In this document: one piece after another, positions 22,701-38,831 of the stretch
Position numbering within the stretch: position 1 is the first letter of the stretch
Layout of the letters: each line of letters starts with the position of its first letter
DNA from: Tausonia pullulans
Lineage: Eukaryota; Basidiomycota; Tremellomycetes; Cystofilobasidiales; Mrakiaceae
NCBI GenBank assembly: GCA_951802195.1
Contig: OX637628.1
Coordinates: 744,001-808,000, forward strand
Direction: 5' to 3'
DNA length: 64,000 bases
Translations under genes and position numbers: made by a program
Notes under the pieces: generated by a model
What the model was told of the DNA's origin: nothing
What the model saw: only the letters and a program-made list of their open reading frames with translations
The model's database searches: none

Positions 22701-25700
22701 CGCCCCCCTGCCTCTGCCCTCAACAGAGTCTCAGCTTGAGTCCATCACCGCCCTCATCGACGTGGCATCTGAGACGCTCGACCAGGTCCGCAAGGACACC
22801 CGCGCCGGCCTCGAATTTGCTCTGCAGGTCAGTCTGGCCAGGAATCTCAGCGGACCAGTGGCTCACCGAAGTCCGTGGTCTTCTCATCTTTCACAGCAAC
22901 ACAAAACGATAGATGTCCAGCTCGACATGAACGCCCCAATCATCATTATCCCCGAGGAGTGCGTCGTTATCAGAGCGTTTCTGGCCACTACAAGCTAACA
23001 AACACCCTTGTTGGGCTCATTTCGCCCTAGTATCCGCACCAAGGATTGCCAGCACATCATCCTCGACGCCGGCCACATCGCCGTCCAGTCCGACTTGGTT
23101 TCTAAGGAGGCGCTCAACCAAATCGAGTCTAAGAAGGCGCAGAAGTACGAGACCGAGGACTTTGAGAAGCTAGAGGCTCTCATGTACGACCGTTTTACCG
23201 TCCGGCTGGAGTCAACCCAGGTCCGTCCGCTTCCTGTCTCTGGAGCTCCGATCGATCAAAGACAGGCGGAGCCGACCTGACATCGTCCTTTCCAGCTCCT
23301 CATGGGCACTGATCTCGACTCGTGCATGGCCGCGCTCGCCTCGGACGAGATCAGCCCGGATGTTCACATCCTCGAGCGGATCAACATGAGCTTTCTCGTG
23401 CAAACCGCGATCCTCGACGCTCCGAACCTCACCAAGTTCAAGATCCAGGGAGAACTGCCCATCCTCCAGGTCAACTTTTCCGATCGGAAGTACAGTGAGT
23501 CAATTACATCTAGCTCTGCTGGCTGCCTCGGAGGGAGCATGCCGCTGAACGCCTTGTTATTCTCAGAGACCCTCATGCGCTTTATCGACGTCGCGGTCCC
23601 TCACTTTGGCGACGAAGACGAGAGCGGACCCGCCCTCGTCCGACCTACTCTGCCGCCGACGACGTCCGACTCGCGACATTTCTCGCGCGGCGCAGGCAGC
23701 TTCCTTCAGCGGCCAAACATTGAGGAATACAACCTCGATGAGCGCGAGAGTGTGGTCGACGATAATGTAGAGGCGGACGTCCACGAGAACGACAAATTCT
23801 ATGAAGCGCCCGAGATCACATCCGACGTAGGTTAAATGCTTGCTCCAATTGACATAACGGATGAGGCGGGCCTGACGTGGACTATTTTCTACTTTCCAGA
23901 TGAGTGACCTCAAGCAGAAGACCTTTGAGTTCCACTTTTCGGTTGAAAAGCTGCAGGCCTCGCTATTCCGTTCCCAGACTGAGGGTCTCGATCAACACTT
24001 TGCGGACGCCTCGCTCGATGGCTTCTCGCTCGACTTCGCCTTGCGCAAGTACGACATGGGCGTCGACCTTTTCCTCCGGTAAGCAGCCGCCCTTAATCGT
24101 TCGTCTGAACAACTGAATGAGGCTCAATTCATTCCCGCCTCTACTCCTGCAGATCCGTGTCCCTCGCGATGATCGAGAATGGCATGGCGACGAACCCGCT
24201 CATCTCCTCCGACCAGACCAGTGACCATGCAGGCCACGACCACGACCTCATCCGGTTCAAGTACTCGCGCGTCCAGAAGGACTCACCCGAATTCCAGACC
24301 GTTTACGAGGGCGTCGACCAGACCATCGCCGTTGAGCTCTCGACATTCAACTTTCAGCTCACGCCGGTCCCAATCCTGTCGCTCTACGACTGGATTATGA
24401 CCACCTTTGTCCCCAAGGACACTGCCCCACCATCGCAATCAGCTGCTCTACCACCAGCGTCCGACTCGCCCGAGGCGCCGCCCGCCGTCGCAAGGGGTGA
24501 ACAAGAGGAGGAGGAGGCCGACGATGACCACGGTATCCAGCTGGAAGGTTCTTCGGACAAGATCCGCATTCGGGTCAAACTAACCCGTGCGAGGGTCATC
24601 CTGCACAACGGAGCCCGCAGCCTTGCGACACTTGCGATGGAGGCCGGCGATGTCTCGCTCCTTCTCCGCGGACCGACCCTTCGGATCGCCGCGACGCTCG
24701 GTCACCTCTCAGTAGTCGACGACTCGCCGACTAAGGTCCGCGACGAAAGCTTCAAAAGGCTCCTTTCGGTGGAGGGCGATGACGTCGTCGACTTCAGCTA
24801 CGAAACCTTCGACTCGAAGGACGACGCCACGTGAGTGCTCTCTCCCTTTCCGCTCTCGTCCGTGACGTTGTGTTCGGGCTGACTCCCGTCCCTCTGTTGT
24901 TGCCTTACCCAGCTTTCCGGGATATAACTCTTCCGTCTTCCTCCGCACCGGCTCGCTCAAGCTCAACTTCATGGAGGGCCCCATTCACGACCTCTATCAG
25001 TTTGCGTTCATGTTCTCCCGTCTCTTTTCCTCGCTCAACAACGCCGCCGAGGCCGTCACCGCCGCAGCTGTCACGCGGGCGTCAGAGATGCAGTCCTCCC
25101 GCATGTCCTTCGACGTCCGGATTTCAACACCGATCCTCGTCTTTGCGCGTGACCCGGTTGCGAGCCCGGATGTGCTCCTCCTCCGACTTGGAGAGATCGT
25201 CGCGCGCAACGACGGTGGGAGCGCTGTTGGAGAGAGCAAGATGACGGCTGGCCTTATAGGGATCAGCCTCAGCTCTGAATTCTACCACGGCGATGGTGGA
25301 TCCGGTGAGCGCACGAGACTGAGCGTGATGGAGGACACAAACCTCTCATTCGACATCGTACAATCTGGAGTCCTCGATAGAGGTCGCAACTTTTCGGATG
25401 CAGATACCCAGGTCGGTCTTCTCACGTTGGTCTCGTATCGGCTTGCAACTAATTCAGTGACCCTCACGTTCACCTCCACTCAACAGATCTCTGGAAGTCT
25501 CTCGGACGTCAAGATTGGGCTCACTCAGATGCAGTACATGCTCATCATGGAGCTCCTTCAGAGCCTTCCGCGGATTCTCGCGATGGATGAGACGTTCGAA
25601 GAGGAAGTCATCGGCAGCGCGCCATTATCCACGACCTCGTCAGCGCCTGCGTCGATCCCGCCCACGCCTGGCTTCGAACAGGACGAACCCGGCCCGTCGG

Positions 25701-28700
25701 TCGATCTCCGGCCTGAGCTTGGCACCGTCGCCCATGGGAACGATGGGGAAACGATCAAACTCTACACAAGCCTTCTCTTCTCGTTCAGTGCTCCTGTTGT
25801 CGACCTCAGCCTCTATGACGCCAGCGCGACGGACGAGGACTCGCTGAAGAACCGCAGCATCGCTCGCTTCTCCCTCATCTCGACCCGGGTCAAGCTAAAG
25901 ACGCTCTCGGACGGCGCGATGGACGTCGAAGTCATGCTCAGGGACGTTACCATGGCCAATACGCGGGCCGGAACGTCGGTCTGGCGCGACATCATCCCGT
26001 CGGCCACGCATGACGGAGACCAGCTGTGAGCATGCGACGGTATTCTGGTCGAGGAGAGCCTGAAACTGCCTGAAACAGACCATTTCCTCACGCTTCCTAT
26101 TCGCAGCCTCATTCATTATACCACCTCTGGTGGCCCAATGAGCTCCGCGTTGGCCATCATCACCGTCGACAGCCCCAAGCTCATTCTGGCGTCAGACCCT
26201 CTGTTTGCGCTCCTCGACTTCTTCACTAGCGCCTTCCCGGCCGTCGAGACGCCGCCTGAGGAAGCCATGACCATCCTGCCGCAGGAGGAAGAGACCACCG
26301 AGACTGTTTCACCTGCGGTGGCGGCAAACTCACTCTCATTCCGGATCGAGATCGTCAAGCCGACTATCCTCATCCTCGAGAGCGACTCGGACTCACAGAC
26401 ACAGGCGATCCAGCTCACGCTTGACCAGCTCCTCGTGGCCCACCAAGGCATCCTCGCGCTCAACATCCAGAAGATCGGCATGTCGCTCCTCCGGATGGAC
26501 CAGCCAAAGGAGACGGTTCGCTTCCTCGATGACATCGACCTCACGCTCTCGATCGACTCGCGACAGGTCGCGACGCACCAAATGACCGACATCGAGCTTC
26601 AAGTCCAACCAATCATCTTCCGCGCGTCGTATCGCGATATCATGCTCATCACCGACATCGTCAACAAGGCGATTGCGCTCGCGTCGCGGCCTTCTCCCGA
26701 TGCTGACAGCAACGCCGCTGAGGCCGATAAGTTCGGCTCAGCTGTGGTGGACGGCAATTCGAGCGCTAACGCCACGTCGATGGCGCTGAGCTCGCGGAGG
26801 AGGAGCTCGAGGGGCAGCATTGGCGCTAGCCCTGCCGCGAAGACGAGCCGGAGACGGAGCACCGTCAGCCGAGGACACCGGCCGGCCAAACCAAAGGTCA
26901 TTCTCTCAAAGGAGCACGTACGTTGGGTGGTCTTCGTCTCCTCCTGTCTCGCTGCGTGTTCATCACTGACTTAGATATCTCCTTCGGCGTTCTGGCGCGA
27001 CAGCTCAAGGCGACGATCGACGGTTTCCAGCTGATTCTCATCGGCGACCTTCATGAGCTGCCCCTCCTCCACCTTCACACCAAGCCGTTCACGGCTGAGG
27101 TCCACGACTGGTCCGGAGACCTCAAGTTCCTCACCTCGTCTAAGGTCTCGATCAAGTACTACAACTTGACCAACTCGGCCTGGGAGCCGCTGCTCGAGCC
27201 GTGGCAGTTCATGTTCCGGGTGCGTGCATGCGGGCCAGAAGGAACGAGCCGGGTGGGCTGACGCTCTGATTCGACGCTGTAGGTTGCCCGATCCGAGGCC
27301 GGCGTGGAGGCAGGCAAAATGTCCGTCACATTCTCCTCCAAGGAGCGGCTCGAGCTCAACGTCACGTCGTCCTTCATCGAGCTCGCCATCACGTCTTATA
27401 CGCAATGGACAAAGGAGTCGGACAGGATTCTCAAGAACGTCCGCGGCGGAGACGCACCATACCTCGTCAGGAACAGGACGGGCTACCCGATCGAGATCTG
27501 GGCTGATGGTGGCAAGACTGCGAGGGCCCGCTCGAGAATCGAGGACGGAGCCGAGATGCGATGGCGGTTCGAGGACTATAAGACTCTTCGCGAGGTGAGT
27601 AGGAACATCTTTCTTTCTCTCTCCCGAGGGAACTCCCAAACGGCGTGAGACTGACGCTCCTACGCGGGTCGCTCCCGCCGTTTAGCACGTCGGCGAACTC
27701 GGCGCGCACACTCTCGGTATTCACATCGCGGACGCGGACTGGGAGCAGCTCCGGAACGTATCTGTAGACCGCGAGGGCGGGTTCCCATACCCTCTCCTTC
27801 CGAGGATCAACAAGAACCCCCACCGGCTCATCTGCGATGTTAGGCTCGTCGATAACGTCAAGATTGTCACACTTCGGTCACCCCTGAGAGTCGAGAACCA
27901 GACGCTCATTCCGGTCGAACTGATCATCATCGAGAAGACGGGAAAGCCGGGCCCACATATCTACAAAATCGCCCCTGGAGAGGCTTGCCCTCTGCCAATC
28001 GAGGCCGCCTACCACAAGCGCTTCAAAATTCGTCCTGATCGTGAGTCTTTCGCACGCGCGTCATTGGATTGTCATTGAACGACAGCAACTGAACGGCTGC
28101 TGGTTTATTACTTACAGCTGGTTTCGACTTCTCATGGTCGATGGAGAGCCTTCATTGGGAGGACCTCAAAGACCGGACGGTCCGAGCCATCGAGTGCCGG
28201 TCTCGCAACAAGAAGGAGGCGCCCTTCCGCTTCCAGTCGGCGTCCATCTTTGAAGAGTCCGACCCGCATCAGAAGTGGGTCCAGCAGCCGCGCTCTCTAT
28301 GCACTTTCTCTCGCGCTCACTGCGGCTTTCCTCCCTTTTTTTCACTTCAGGCGTTTCCCTAACACGACCTTGCGGCTTCGTGCTCCGATCGAGATAGAGA
28401 ATCTCCTGCCCTACGACATCAAATACCGCGTCTTTGACAAGAATACAAGCCTCAATAGCTCAACATTCCTACGCAAGGGTGGCGTCAGCCCGGTGCACCA
28501 GGTTGAGCTCTCGCACCTGCTCCTCCTGAGCGTGCAAGTCCAAGACACGGGTGAGTGCACCGTCCGTGCCCATCAGTGGGCATCATTGGCCTGCCTGACC
28601 GGTCGCCTTTCCCTTACCTACCAGACCTCAAACCGAGCGACTTTGCGATCATTAACACGGACAACCCGGACGACTTTGCCGTCGAGGACGTACTTCTCCT

Positions 28701-31700
28701 TCCCGACTCCCAGGACCGCAAGCTTAAGCTGCGAGTGAACTACGTGTGCGTCGAGTCCCGCTTTGCGCTTCATTCCGACCCCTGATTGGCTACTACTCCT
28801 CCAACAGCAAATATCAGGACCCCAGTGGCGCCTTTAAAGTGCAAGTGTACAGCCCCTACATCTTCTTGAACAAGTCCGGCCTCCCGCTCCAGATCCGGTC
28901 CAAGACGTGGATGGGCCAACCGAGGGACATCGCGGGCGGGTCAGCTCTCAAGGACGACCATCTCCGGGAGCGGCCGACGCCAATCAGTGAGTTTCCTCCC
29001 TCTGCGTGATACATCTCGAAGCCCTGCTGAGCAACCGTCTTCCTCTCCTTGCGCAGTGTTCTCCTTTGGCACGAACGACCGGCGGAACAAGTGTTTCCTG
29101 AAGTACGGCGACTCAGCATGGTCAAAGGTGAAGTGCCGTCTGAGTGCGCGCGCGCGTCGCCGTTCACAGGACACAGCTGATGATGACCTGGTCTGTTCCA
29201 CCCCTCAGCCTCTCTCCTTCGAAACGGTCGCAGCGGATCTTGAGGTGCTGGTCGAGACTGCCAATGGACAGCAAGAGATCCACACCGGTCTCTCGTACAT
29301 CGAGGGTCTTGGCAAGGTCCGTTTCTCCTTCTCTCGCCTGGCGACCCTCGCCCGTCCTAGGCTGACTTGTGACGTTGCCCCCCATGCAGTATAAACTCAC
29401 TAAGGTCATCACGCTCACGCCGCGGTTCATCTTCAAAAATAAACTCGGGGGAACAATTAACTTCAGGCAGGAGAAGAGCCAGAGCTTCGTTCACCTGACC
29501 CCAGGCGAGCAGGCACCGCTGCACGAACTTACCAAGAGCGCGAGCGAGCCTCGGGTTGTCATCGCTTACCCCGGCGTCAATCAGGAGTGGTGAGCGTTCT
29601 CCCTCGCTTAGAAACAGTAAACATTCGTCTTGACGCATCCCGGCGTGTATTCAGGTCTGCCCCCTTCAACATCCTGGACATTGGCCGGGTCCACGTCACA
29701 CTCCGCAAGCCCGCGCAGGAGGGCCACCGGTCTCACCGCGAGCTCATCCGGGTTGAGGTCCTCATCAACGGACCAAGCATCTTTATTCAGCTCAGCAAGG
29801 AGACGGACCCCTGGCCCTTCCGAATCCAGAACAACACTGATGCCGAGATTGAGTTCTGCCAGACCGTGGGTTTGGCCAGTTACGAGCTTGACGCGCCGAT
29901 AATGATGCTGACCTCGCTATCGGTATGTTCCTTTGTTCTCTCAGGATATCTACCGCTCAAGTGAGGGAGAGACCGGCCCGCGACGAAAGCGGACGCTCAA
30001 CAAAGTTGGGGCCCACTCTTCGGCAAAGTACACGTGGGACCTCCCCGCCGAGTATGGCAAGCGCATTTGCCTCATGCCAGGCACCGGTGGTCGCTCTCGC
30101 GAGGTCGACGTCATGGAGATCGGAATCTTGCCTCCGATGAAGATCCCGGGAGTGCGTCTTCCGTCACCTGATTCCTTTCCTAGGCGCCGACTGACTCTCT
30201 TGCCGCCTCTTTTCGAATCTCTAGCGAGAAGGGTTCGTCTCGCTCGACGTCCGTGTCGACGGTCCAACGCAGCTCCTCGTCATCTCCAAGTACGAGGAGC
30301 AATCCTCTGCCTTCAAGCCAGCCGCTCGCGGGTCGCTCTCGCGGTCGAGTACGATGGATAGCACGATGGCATTCGAGGCCGTCGCAACCGACATCTCGGT
30401 TACCATGACGGTCAATGTTGAGCTCGAGGGCGTCGGTATCTCGGTGTTGAACCGCAAGGTCCACGAGATGGTGTACCTCTCGTTCCGCGGACTCGAGCTC
30501 AAGTATATCGACACAGTCTCGAGCTACTCGGCGTCGTTCAACTGCAAGTGGATTCAGGTCGATAACCAGCTCTTCGGAGGCGTGAGTCCCCCTCGCTCGC
30601 CATTCTGCTCTTTTGATTACTGCTGACACCAAGCTCGTACGTTATTGCGCTCGTTACAGCTCTACCCTATCGTCCTCTACCCGTCCATGCAGCCCAAGGA
30701 CGCCAAGGACCTCGAGTCGCACCCAACTCTGCAAACGAGTGTGATCGTCTTGAAGGATGCCTGTGAGTGCAAAGAAGACGCTCGTGCTCCAGCCAACCCC
30801 TTTGGCTGACGAACTATCCCTCACTTTAGCCCACGGAGTTCTTTTCGTCAAGTACGCATCGATTTTGCTCCAGGCGATGACCATTGAACTCGACGAGGAC
30901 TTTGTCTTTGCGCTCTACGACTTTTCGCTTTTCAAGGGAGCATCATGGCAGGAGGCGCCGGAAGAGTAAGCGTTCGCGTATGTCGGTCGGGAAGGCTTCG
31001 AACCTGATTCTCGCCCTTCCCCCACGAAGCGTTCTCATTGAGCATCCCGGCCCCATTCCCGATCCCCCACCTGCCGCAGGAGGCGCGCCTGTCTACTTCG
31101 AGTCGCTCGCGCTCCAGCCGGTCCAGCTCGAGCTATCCTTTATGAGGACGGAGCATGTCAACGTCGAAGAAAAACAGTGGGCCCGCGCTTGTCTTTCCTG
31201 AAGAGACTGAGTTCACCGTGACTGAAATGTTTGCACTCAGGCAATCGACTCGGAACCCCTTCTTCTTCTTCTTGAATGCGCTCACCATGGCCCTCGGCAA
31301 CGTCAATGCCGCACCCGTCCGACTTAATGCACTTATGATTGAGAACGTGCGGCTCTCGCCCTCGGCTCTTCAGGGCCGGATCATCCTCCACTACACGAAC
31401 CAGTTCACCTCCCAGCTCTACCGAATCCTCGGATCGGCCGATGCGTTCGGAAACCCGGTCGGCCTCTTCAGCAACGTCAGCTCGGGCGTCCAGGATATCT
31501 TCTACGAGCCGTACCAGGGGTTCGTCCTCCATGGGAACAAGGATCTCGCCAGTGGCATCGCGAGGGTGAGCTTGCCGTGCACTGAGTTCTCCACCGCATC
31601 TCTTTCTGGGTTGATGACCAACTCCTTCTTCTCGCTGCCAGGGTGCAACGAGCTTCGTCAAGAAGACCGTCTTCGGAGTGTCGGACAGTATCTCTAAGGT

Positions 31701-32972
31701 CACAGGCTCCATCGGCAAGGGTGAGCAAGGAGACCGTTGAGCGAAGGGCATTGATCCGCCGTAGTCTTTTCTAAACCGCTGCTTAAATTCATCTCCCTTG
31801 CCAGGCATCTCTGCGGCCACCCTGGACCCTGAGTACCAATCTCGCAGACGGATGGCCCAGCGGCGCAACAAGCCGCAGCATGCGCTCTACGGTTTCGCGG
31901 CGGGAGCCCAGGCGTTCGGCACGAGCGTCGCGAGCGGTCTGGAGGGTTTGGCCGTGAGTTGCTCCGCCTCATGGCCTGAGTAACGACTCCACTCTGACCT
32001 TCGCTTTCTATCGTTTTCTCAGCTCAAACCGATCGAAGGTGCAGAGCGGGGTGGCGCCGGTGGCTTCCTCAAGGGTGTCGGCAAGGTTCGTGGTCGTCTC
32101 CCTCTCTCGCAATACCTTGTTATCTGCAGAGCTGACCGACCTGTTCCAACGCGGCACACCAGGGTCTTGTTGGTATTGTGACGAAGCCGGTCGTCGGAGT
32201 CTTTGACTTTGCCTCCACCGCCACACAGGGTGCGTTGGAGAGGTCGCTTGCTGATTTCTCTCGTTACATGTCTGACCTTTTCGCTGCTCCGCGCTAGGCA
32301 TCCGGAACACCACTACTGTCTTTGATGGGACTGAGATTGACCGCGTGCGCTTGCCGAGGGTGATTGCCGAGGACGGAATCCTGCGTGTGAGTGCTTCCAG
32401 CTGGGCCTTGTCTCGAATCCGACGTGAGACTGACATCTGCCACCTCTCTTTCTCAGCCCTTCAACGAGCGTGAGGCCCTGGGTCAGACGTGGCTCAAAGA
32501 CCTCGACAACGGCAAGTACTTCAACGAAACCTATGTCGCGCATCTAGGTGAGCAGAATCCCTCTCCTGCTCAAGCTCCCTCTCGCCTCTTTCGTCGGCCT
32601 AAGTCTGGGCTTCCGCTTTTTCTACCAGATATGCCTGAGGACGATTACGTCTGCATGCTCACCACCACGCGCATTCTACGCATTCGCTCCCTCCGTCTCC
32701 GCGTCGTCTGGGAGGTCGCTTTCTCGGACCTGACGCGGGTTCTACTTGAACCCAACGGTATTGGCCTCGTCCTCCGCGGCGGCGTCGATGGGCCCTTCCT
32801 CGCGCTCCCCGAGCAGGGGGCCAAGGTCTGGATCTTTGGCGAGATCAGCCGAGTCGTGAGTCTGAGCGATCTTTTAGTAGCAGGGTTGATCGTCCTGTGC
32901 TGACCTTGACTTCCTCATCTACTGCAGATTGAGCGATGGAACAGGGCGAAGGCCGCTGCCGACTCAACTTAG
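19787..32972 (+). CDS. VPS13: Vps13, bridge-like lipid-transfer protein
   Basis: Vps13 is a rod with a hydrophobic groove that moves phospholipids between membranes at contact sites. The inferred start is a 14-nt first exon (19787-19800, MSGW), then a 34-nt exon (19916-19949), which together produce NPSSGLRNLVNS before LLNRFLAPYIENLNTEQLNL, the chorein N-terminus. NLQITVRNVHVRYED and the coil before GWLGWAFGS continue it. Middle repeats run to about 27 kb. The adaptor-binding (VAB) region lies around 27.4-29.9 kb, with NRTGYPIEIWADGG, NQTLIPVELIII and NKSGLPLQIRSKTW. The APT1-type segment follows (LSFRGLELKYIDTVSSYS, CKWIQVDNQLFGGLYPIVLY). The Atg2-C-like part has NPVGLFSNVSSGVQDIFYEP and GIARG plus SFVKKTVFGVSDS. 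The PH-like C-terminus has NREALGQTWLKDL-type sequence (NEREALGQTW), then YVCMLTTTRIL, and stops at 32972. There are more than 30 exons and roughly 3,000 residues, near the yeast length of 3,144. Confidence 0.96.
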
Positions 32973-33235
32973 ACGCCTGTTTTTGTTCCATTCTCTTTGC
33001 GTTATTTTTCTCCCTTTCTATTTCTCGTCCTCCGCTGTCGCTTGACATTGCGCTATCCAATGACCCATCTTTTCTCGCACTCTGAGATGATCCGTGCGCG
33101 CCCACGACGAGGTGTGAGGAGGCGAAGGAGAAGGCTCACGAAAAGACGACCGCCGCGAGCTCTCTCCATCCATCTCCCGCCCTCTCTCTCCCGCCCTTTC
33201 AGCTCTCTTCCTCCTTCCCACCTCACTCAATCAAC

Positions 33236-34380
33236 ATGGCCAGCATCGAGGAGCTTACCCTTTCCGACAAGGAGGAGTCCAACGTCGCCCTTGGCGGCGA
33301 GGACGCCTCCCTCGCTCACGTTCAGGTCCGTCCGTCTGCCTGCCAGCTGCAGCGCCAGCAGTTCGACCGCGTCGTTGCTCCTTTCCCTCACTTCGGCTAG
33401 GTTGCTGATGCCGTCGCCTGACTTCCCACAGTCCCGTGCTGAGCGCAAGGCCCGCAAGGCCCTTGCCAACCTCGGCCTCAAGCGTGTCCCGGGCATCACC
33501 CGTGTCACCATCCGCCGGCCCAAGAACGTGAGGAGCCAGCCGCGTACAACTCGCCCAGACGAGCTCGACGACAGCGAGCGCTGACGCGACCCACCTGCTG
33601 GTATGACGGCCCGTAGATGCTCTTCGTCATCTCCAACCCGGAGGTCTACAAGTCGTCCTCCTCGGACATCCACATCGTCTACGGAGAGGCCAAGGTGAGT
33701 TGACTCAGGCAACGCGCGCTCCTCTTCAGTTCCCTGTCCTTCCGACGTCTCCTCACGCATGTCGTGGTCGCTGGCCGGCTCGCATGAACTCACTGGACTG
33801 GATGCTGATCCCCTCTTCCCCCTCTAGTCTGAGGACCAGTCCCAGGCTGCCCAGATGGCTACCGCTCAGCAGCTCGCTGCTGCTGCCGGAGGCAACGCCG
33901 GAGGCGAGGACTCGGACGATGAGTGCGTAGCTCTACCGCCTTTCCTCCTCCCTTCGTAGCTTCTTCTCGCTTTCATGATCTGACGGACAGATCCGCTCCC
34001 CTTTTGCTCGACGACAGCCTCCCCGAGCTCCAGGCCGCCGACGACGCCGCTGCCCCCGCTGCTGCCGAGTCGAAGACTGAGGCGAAGTCCGGTGAGGTCG
34101 ATGAGAAGGACGTCGAGATCCTTATGCAGCAGGTGCGTGCCGCTCCCCTTTGCTCGAAGAGGGTGTCTCGAATAGCCGTGTGCTGACACTGAGGTCTCAA
34201 TCCGACGCGACCTAGGTCAACTGCTCGCGGGAGAAGGCCGTCGCCAGCTTGAAGGGAGCCAACGGCGATCTCATCAACGCCAGTCAGTCCCGTCAAGCAT
34301 CGACTTAATCTGAGGAGCACGCGCTTACTGACACTGCTCTTCCAACCGCCCGGTCTTCAGTCATGGCCGCTTCCGACTAG
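33236..34380 (+). CDS. EGD2: Nascent polypeptide-associated complex subunit alpha
   Basis: NAC-alpha pairs with NAC-beta at the ribosome exit tunnel and shields nascent chains. The start at 33236, only 263 bases after the VPS13 stop, gives [15 protein letters not shown]. Short exons then spell the NAC domain: [32 protein letters not shown], and after an intron [20 protein letters not shown] and VYGEAK. An acidic linker follows. For the exon after SDD I prefer the acceptor at about 34017, because it gives [11 protein letters not shown], matching the conserved D-D-I/L-P-x-L step; the earlier AG would add an unrelated peptide. The C-terminal UBA domain reads [20 protein letters not shown] and ends NAIMAASD. 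The last intron splits the Ile codon in NAI. All parts agree with the family length of about 200 residues. Confidence 0.96.
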
Positions 34381-36325
34381 GGTGTTTCCGCGTAGGGAAG
34401 GCTTTCACGACTGCGATTACCGATGCTTTGAATCTCATCTGGGCCTCACCTGAGGATGCCTCACGAACTTGCGAGCTAAAAAGACACAAGCTCACTCGAA
34501 TCCAGCAGCCCCCTTCGATGTCTAATTTGAGGAGAGGGAGTTGGGTCCTTGTTGTGACAGGGCGACGGGCTTCTCTTGTCTAGACTCCGCCAGGGAGCAT
34601 ACGGGTCAATACATACGCAGCGCGCGCGCCCGCAGTGCACCTTGAGGCTTCGGTATCACGGACGTCAAGGGGTCATCCGACACCGCAGAGCAGATTCCAG
34701 GAGCTCAGACTGACGATGTATACGCCTCCTTCATGTTGGGGAGATGTGAGGTTGACGTGCGCTCAGATCTGCGGGAGCTTGACGGCAGTGTGCACCCACG
34801 CAGGGACGGCTCGAGTACCTGACGAGCGTGAACGATTAGATTCCGACTTCGCTTTCACATAAGGCCTTGTCTGGTCTTGACTTATCTTGTGCGGGATATC
34901 GTGCAGATCCCGCAAGCAGCGCTTTTCTTCCGAACGGTAGTTCTGTTGGCCTGAGGCCAAGCTGTTGCGCCAGCCTCAGTCTGTGATTTTGCAGACTATC
35001 TATCTGTCTGCGTTCATACAGCGAGACAAGATGCGAGACAATTCTTATCGCCTCGAGCCATCGGTTTTGCTTTCTCGTAAGCCCTAAGGGAGGAGATCGA
35101 CGCAGCCATTCGCGATTGTCGTCGACATTTCTCCGGCCACGCTCAAGGGTGGTGGGGGACTTTCCAAGGCTTGTGCTTTGGCGCGCGCGCCTTCGCACCC
35201 AACGTGGCGGACTCCGTTGGATCAGTGATCTCAGGTTTCAGGCCCGACATTCCACTTGCTTTGTTGACCCGTTCAAAATGTGACGATACCACGAGCGCTC
35301 TTTTCTTTCATGACATCCACCACAGCCGAATCTACTCCCCTCTTCCTCTTTTCGCCCTCTCTCATACCTTCGGACCCTCCCTCGCTCCTCTAGCCGTCGA
35401 ATTCCAAAGTGTCCTCCGACATTCTCGCCACCATTGTCGCCTTCCTTGTCCGTTTCTTTGCTTCCACCCTCTGCGTCGTGGCAGTTCCTGTGGCCACCAC
35501 GTCGGACATGACACCTGGGCTCGATGACCGCTTCTTCAACGCTTCGACTCCAAGTCCTGCTCGTTAGGCTAAAATGTACGGCGAGGCCACCCAAACGGTG
35601 TGTCAACGCGTATGTGATGGATGAAGAAGCCGCCGTCTTTTCTGTGGTCTCGGCATCTGAATGCTCTCCGGTTCGTCTCTCCCGATCTCAGGTCGCCTTC
35701 CCTGTCCCGATGTCAAATATCCGAGATGATACAAAGGACTTGCGGCAACATTGAGTGGGAGGCAGTGAGTAGAGCTTCTTGTTGTAATGACTCGACGCAC
35801 TTGGCGAAAGAGGGGAAGGATTAGGAGAGTGAGTATGTCTTGTTGGACAGCAGAGGGGTTGCTACGCTTGCGTTGCTAACCGACTGCTCAACAACTCGGA
35901 AGCGCTTGGTTGAAAAAGCATCGCCTCGCAAAGGTCATCCAGCCTTAGAGACGAACAAAACTTCTTCCGATGTGGTTGGGCTCAGGAACGATACTGGGGA
36001 TCATTCACAAGGACAGCAAAGTAGCAGAGCGGGGCAGCAACACGCTGCCGGAGAAAGAAAGTTCTCTGAGCGTCGCTTGGTCTTGCTCAAAGCACACCTC
36101 GCAAGTGTCCTCAAGACCGGGCCTATGAGCCATGCAAATGCTTCATATCCAAGCGCTCGGTCAACGGACAAAGGCTAGTAGAGGACAGCGGAAGCCAAGG
36201 TGGGGTCAAGGGAGAGAAAGCGAAGAGGACGAAAGAAGCCGCGGTACATGTCCCCGGGAACACGATGACACGAACACACGACAGGAGACAAGAAAAAAGA
36301 ATCATTAGAGATTGACATCCCAAAT
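34381..36325. other. Convergent intergenic region, 1.9 kb, NAC-alpha / TEF1
   Basis: Two genes point at each other across this stretch, so promoters of the flanking genes are not expected here. Most of it shows no credible frame. The one protein-like piece is a plus-strand frame ending with the stop at 35565-35567. It encodes the hydrophobic stretch ILATIVAFLVRFFASTLCVV followed by a polar tail. An ATG lies upstream in the same frame at 35310, but a stop codon separates the two and no GT donor is available between them. A small spliced membrane-protein gene is possible but unproven. The rest, including 35570-36325, holds nothing I can name. Confidence 0.35.
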
Positions 36326-38831
<2,506 letters not shown>

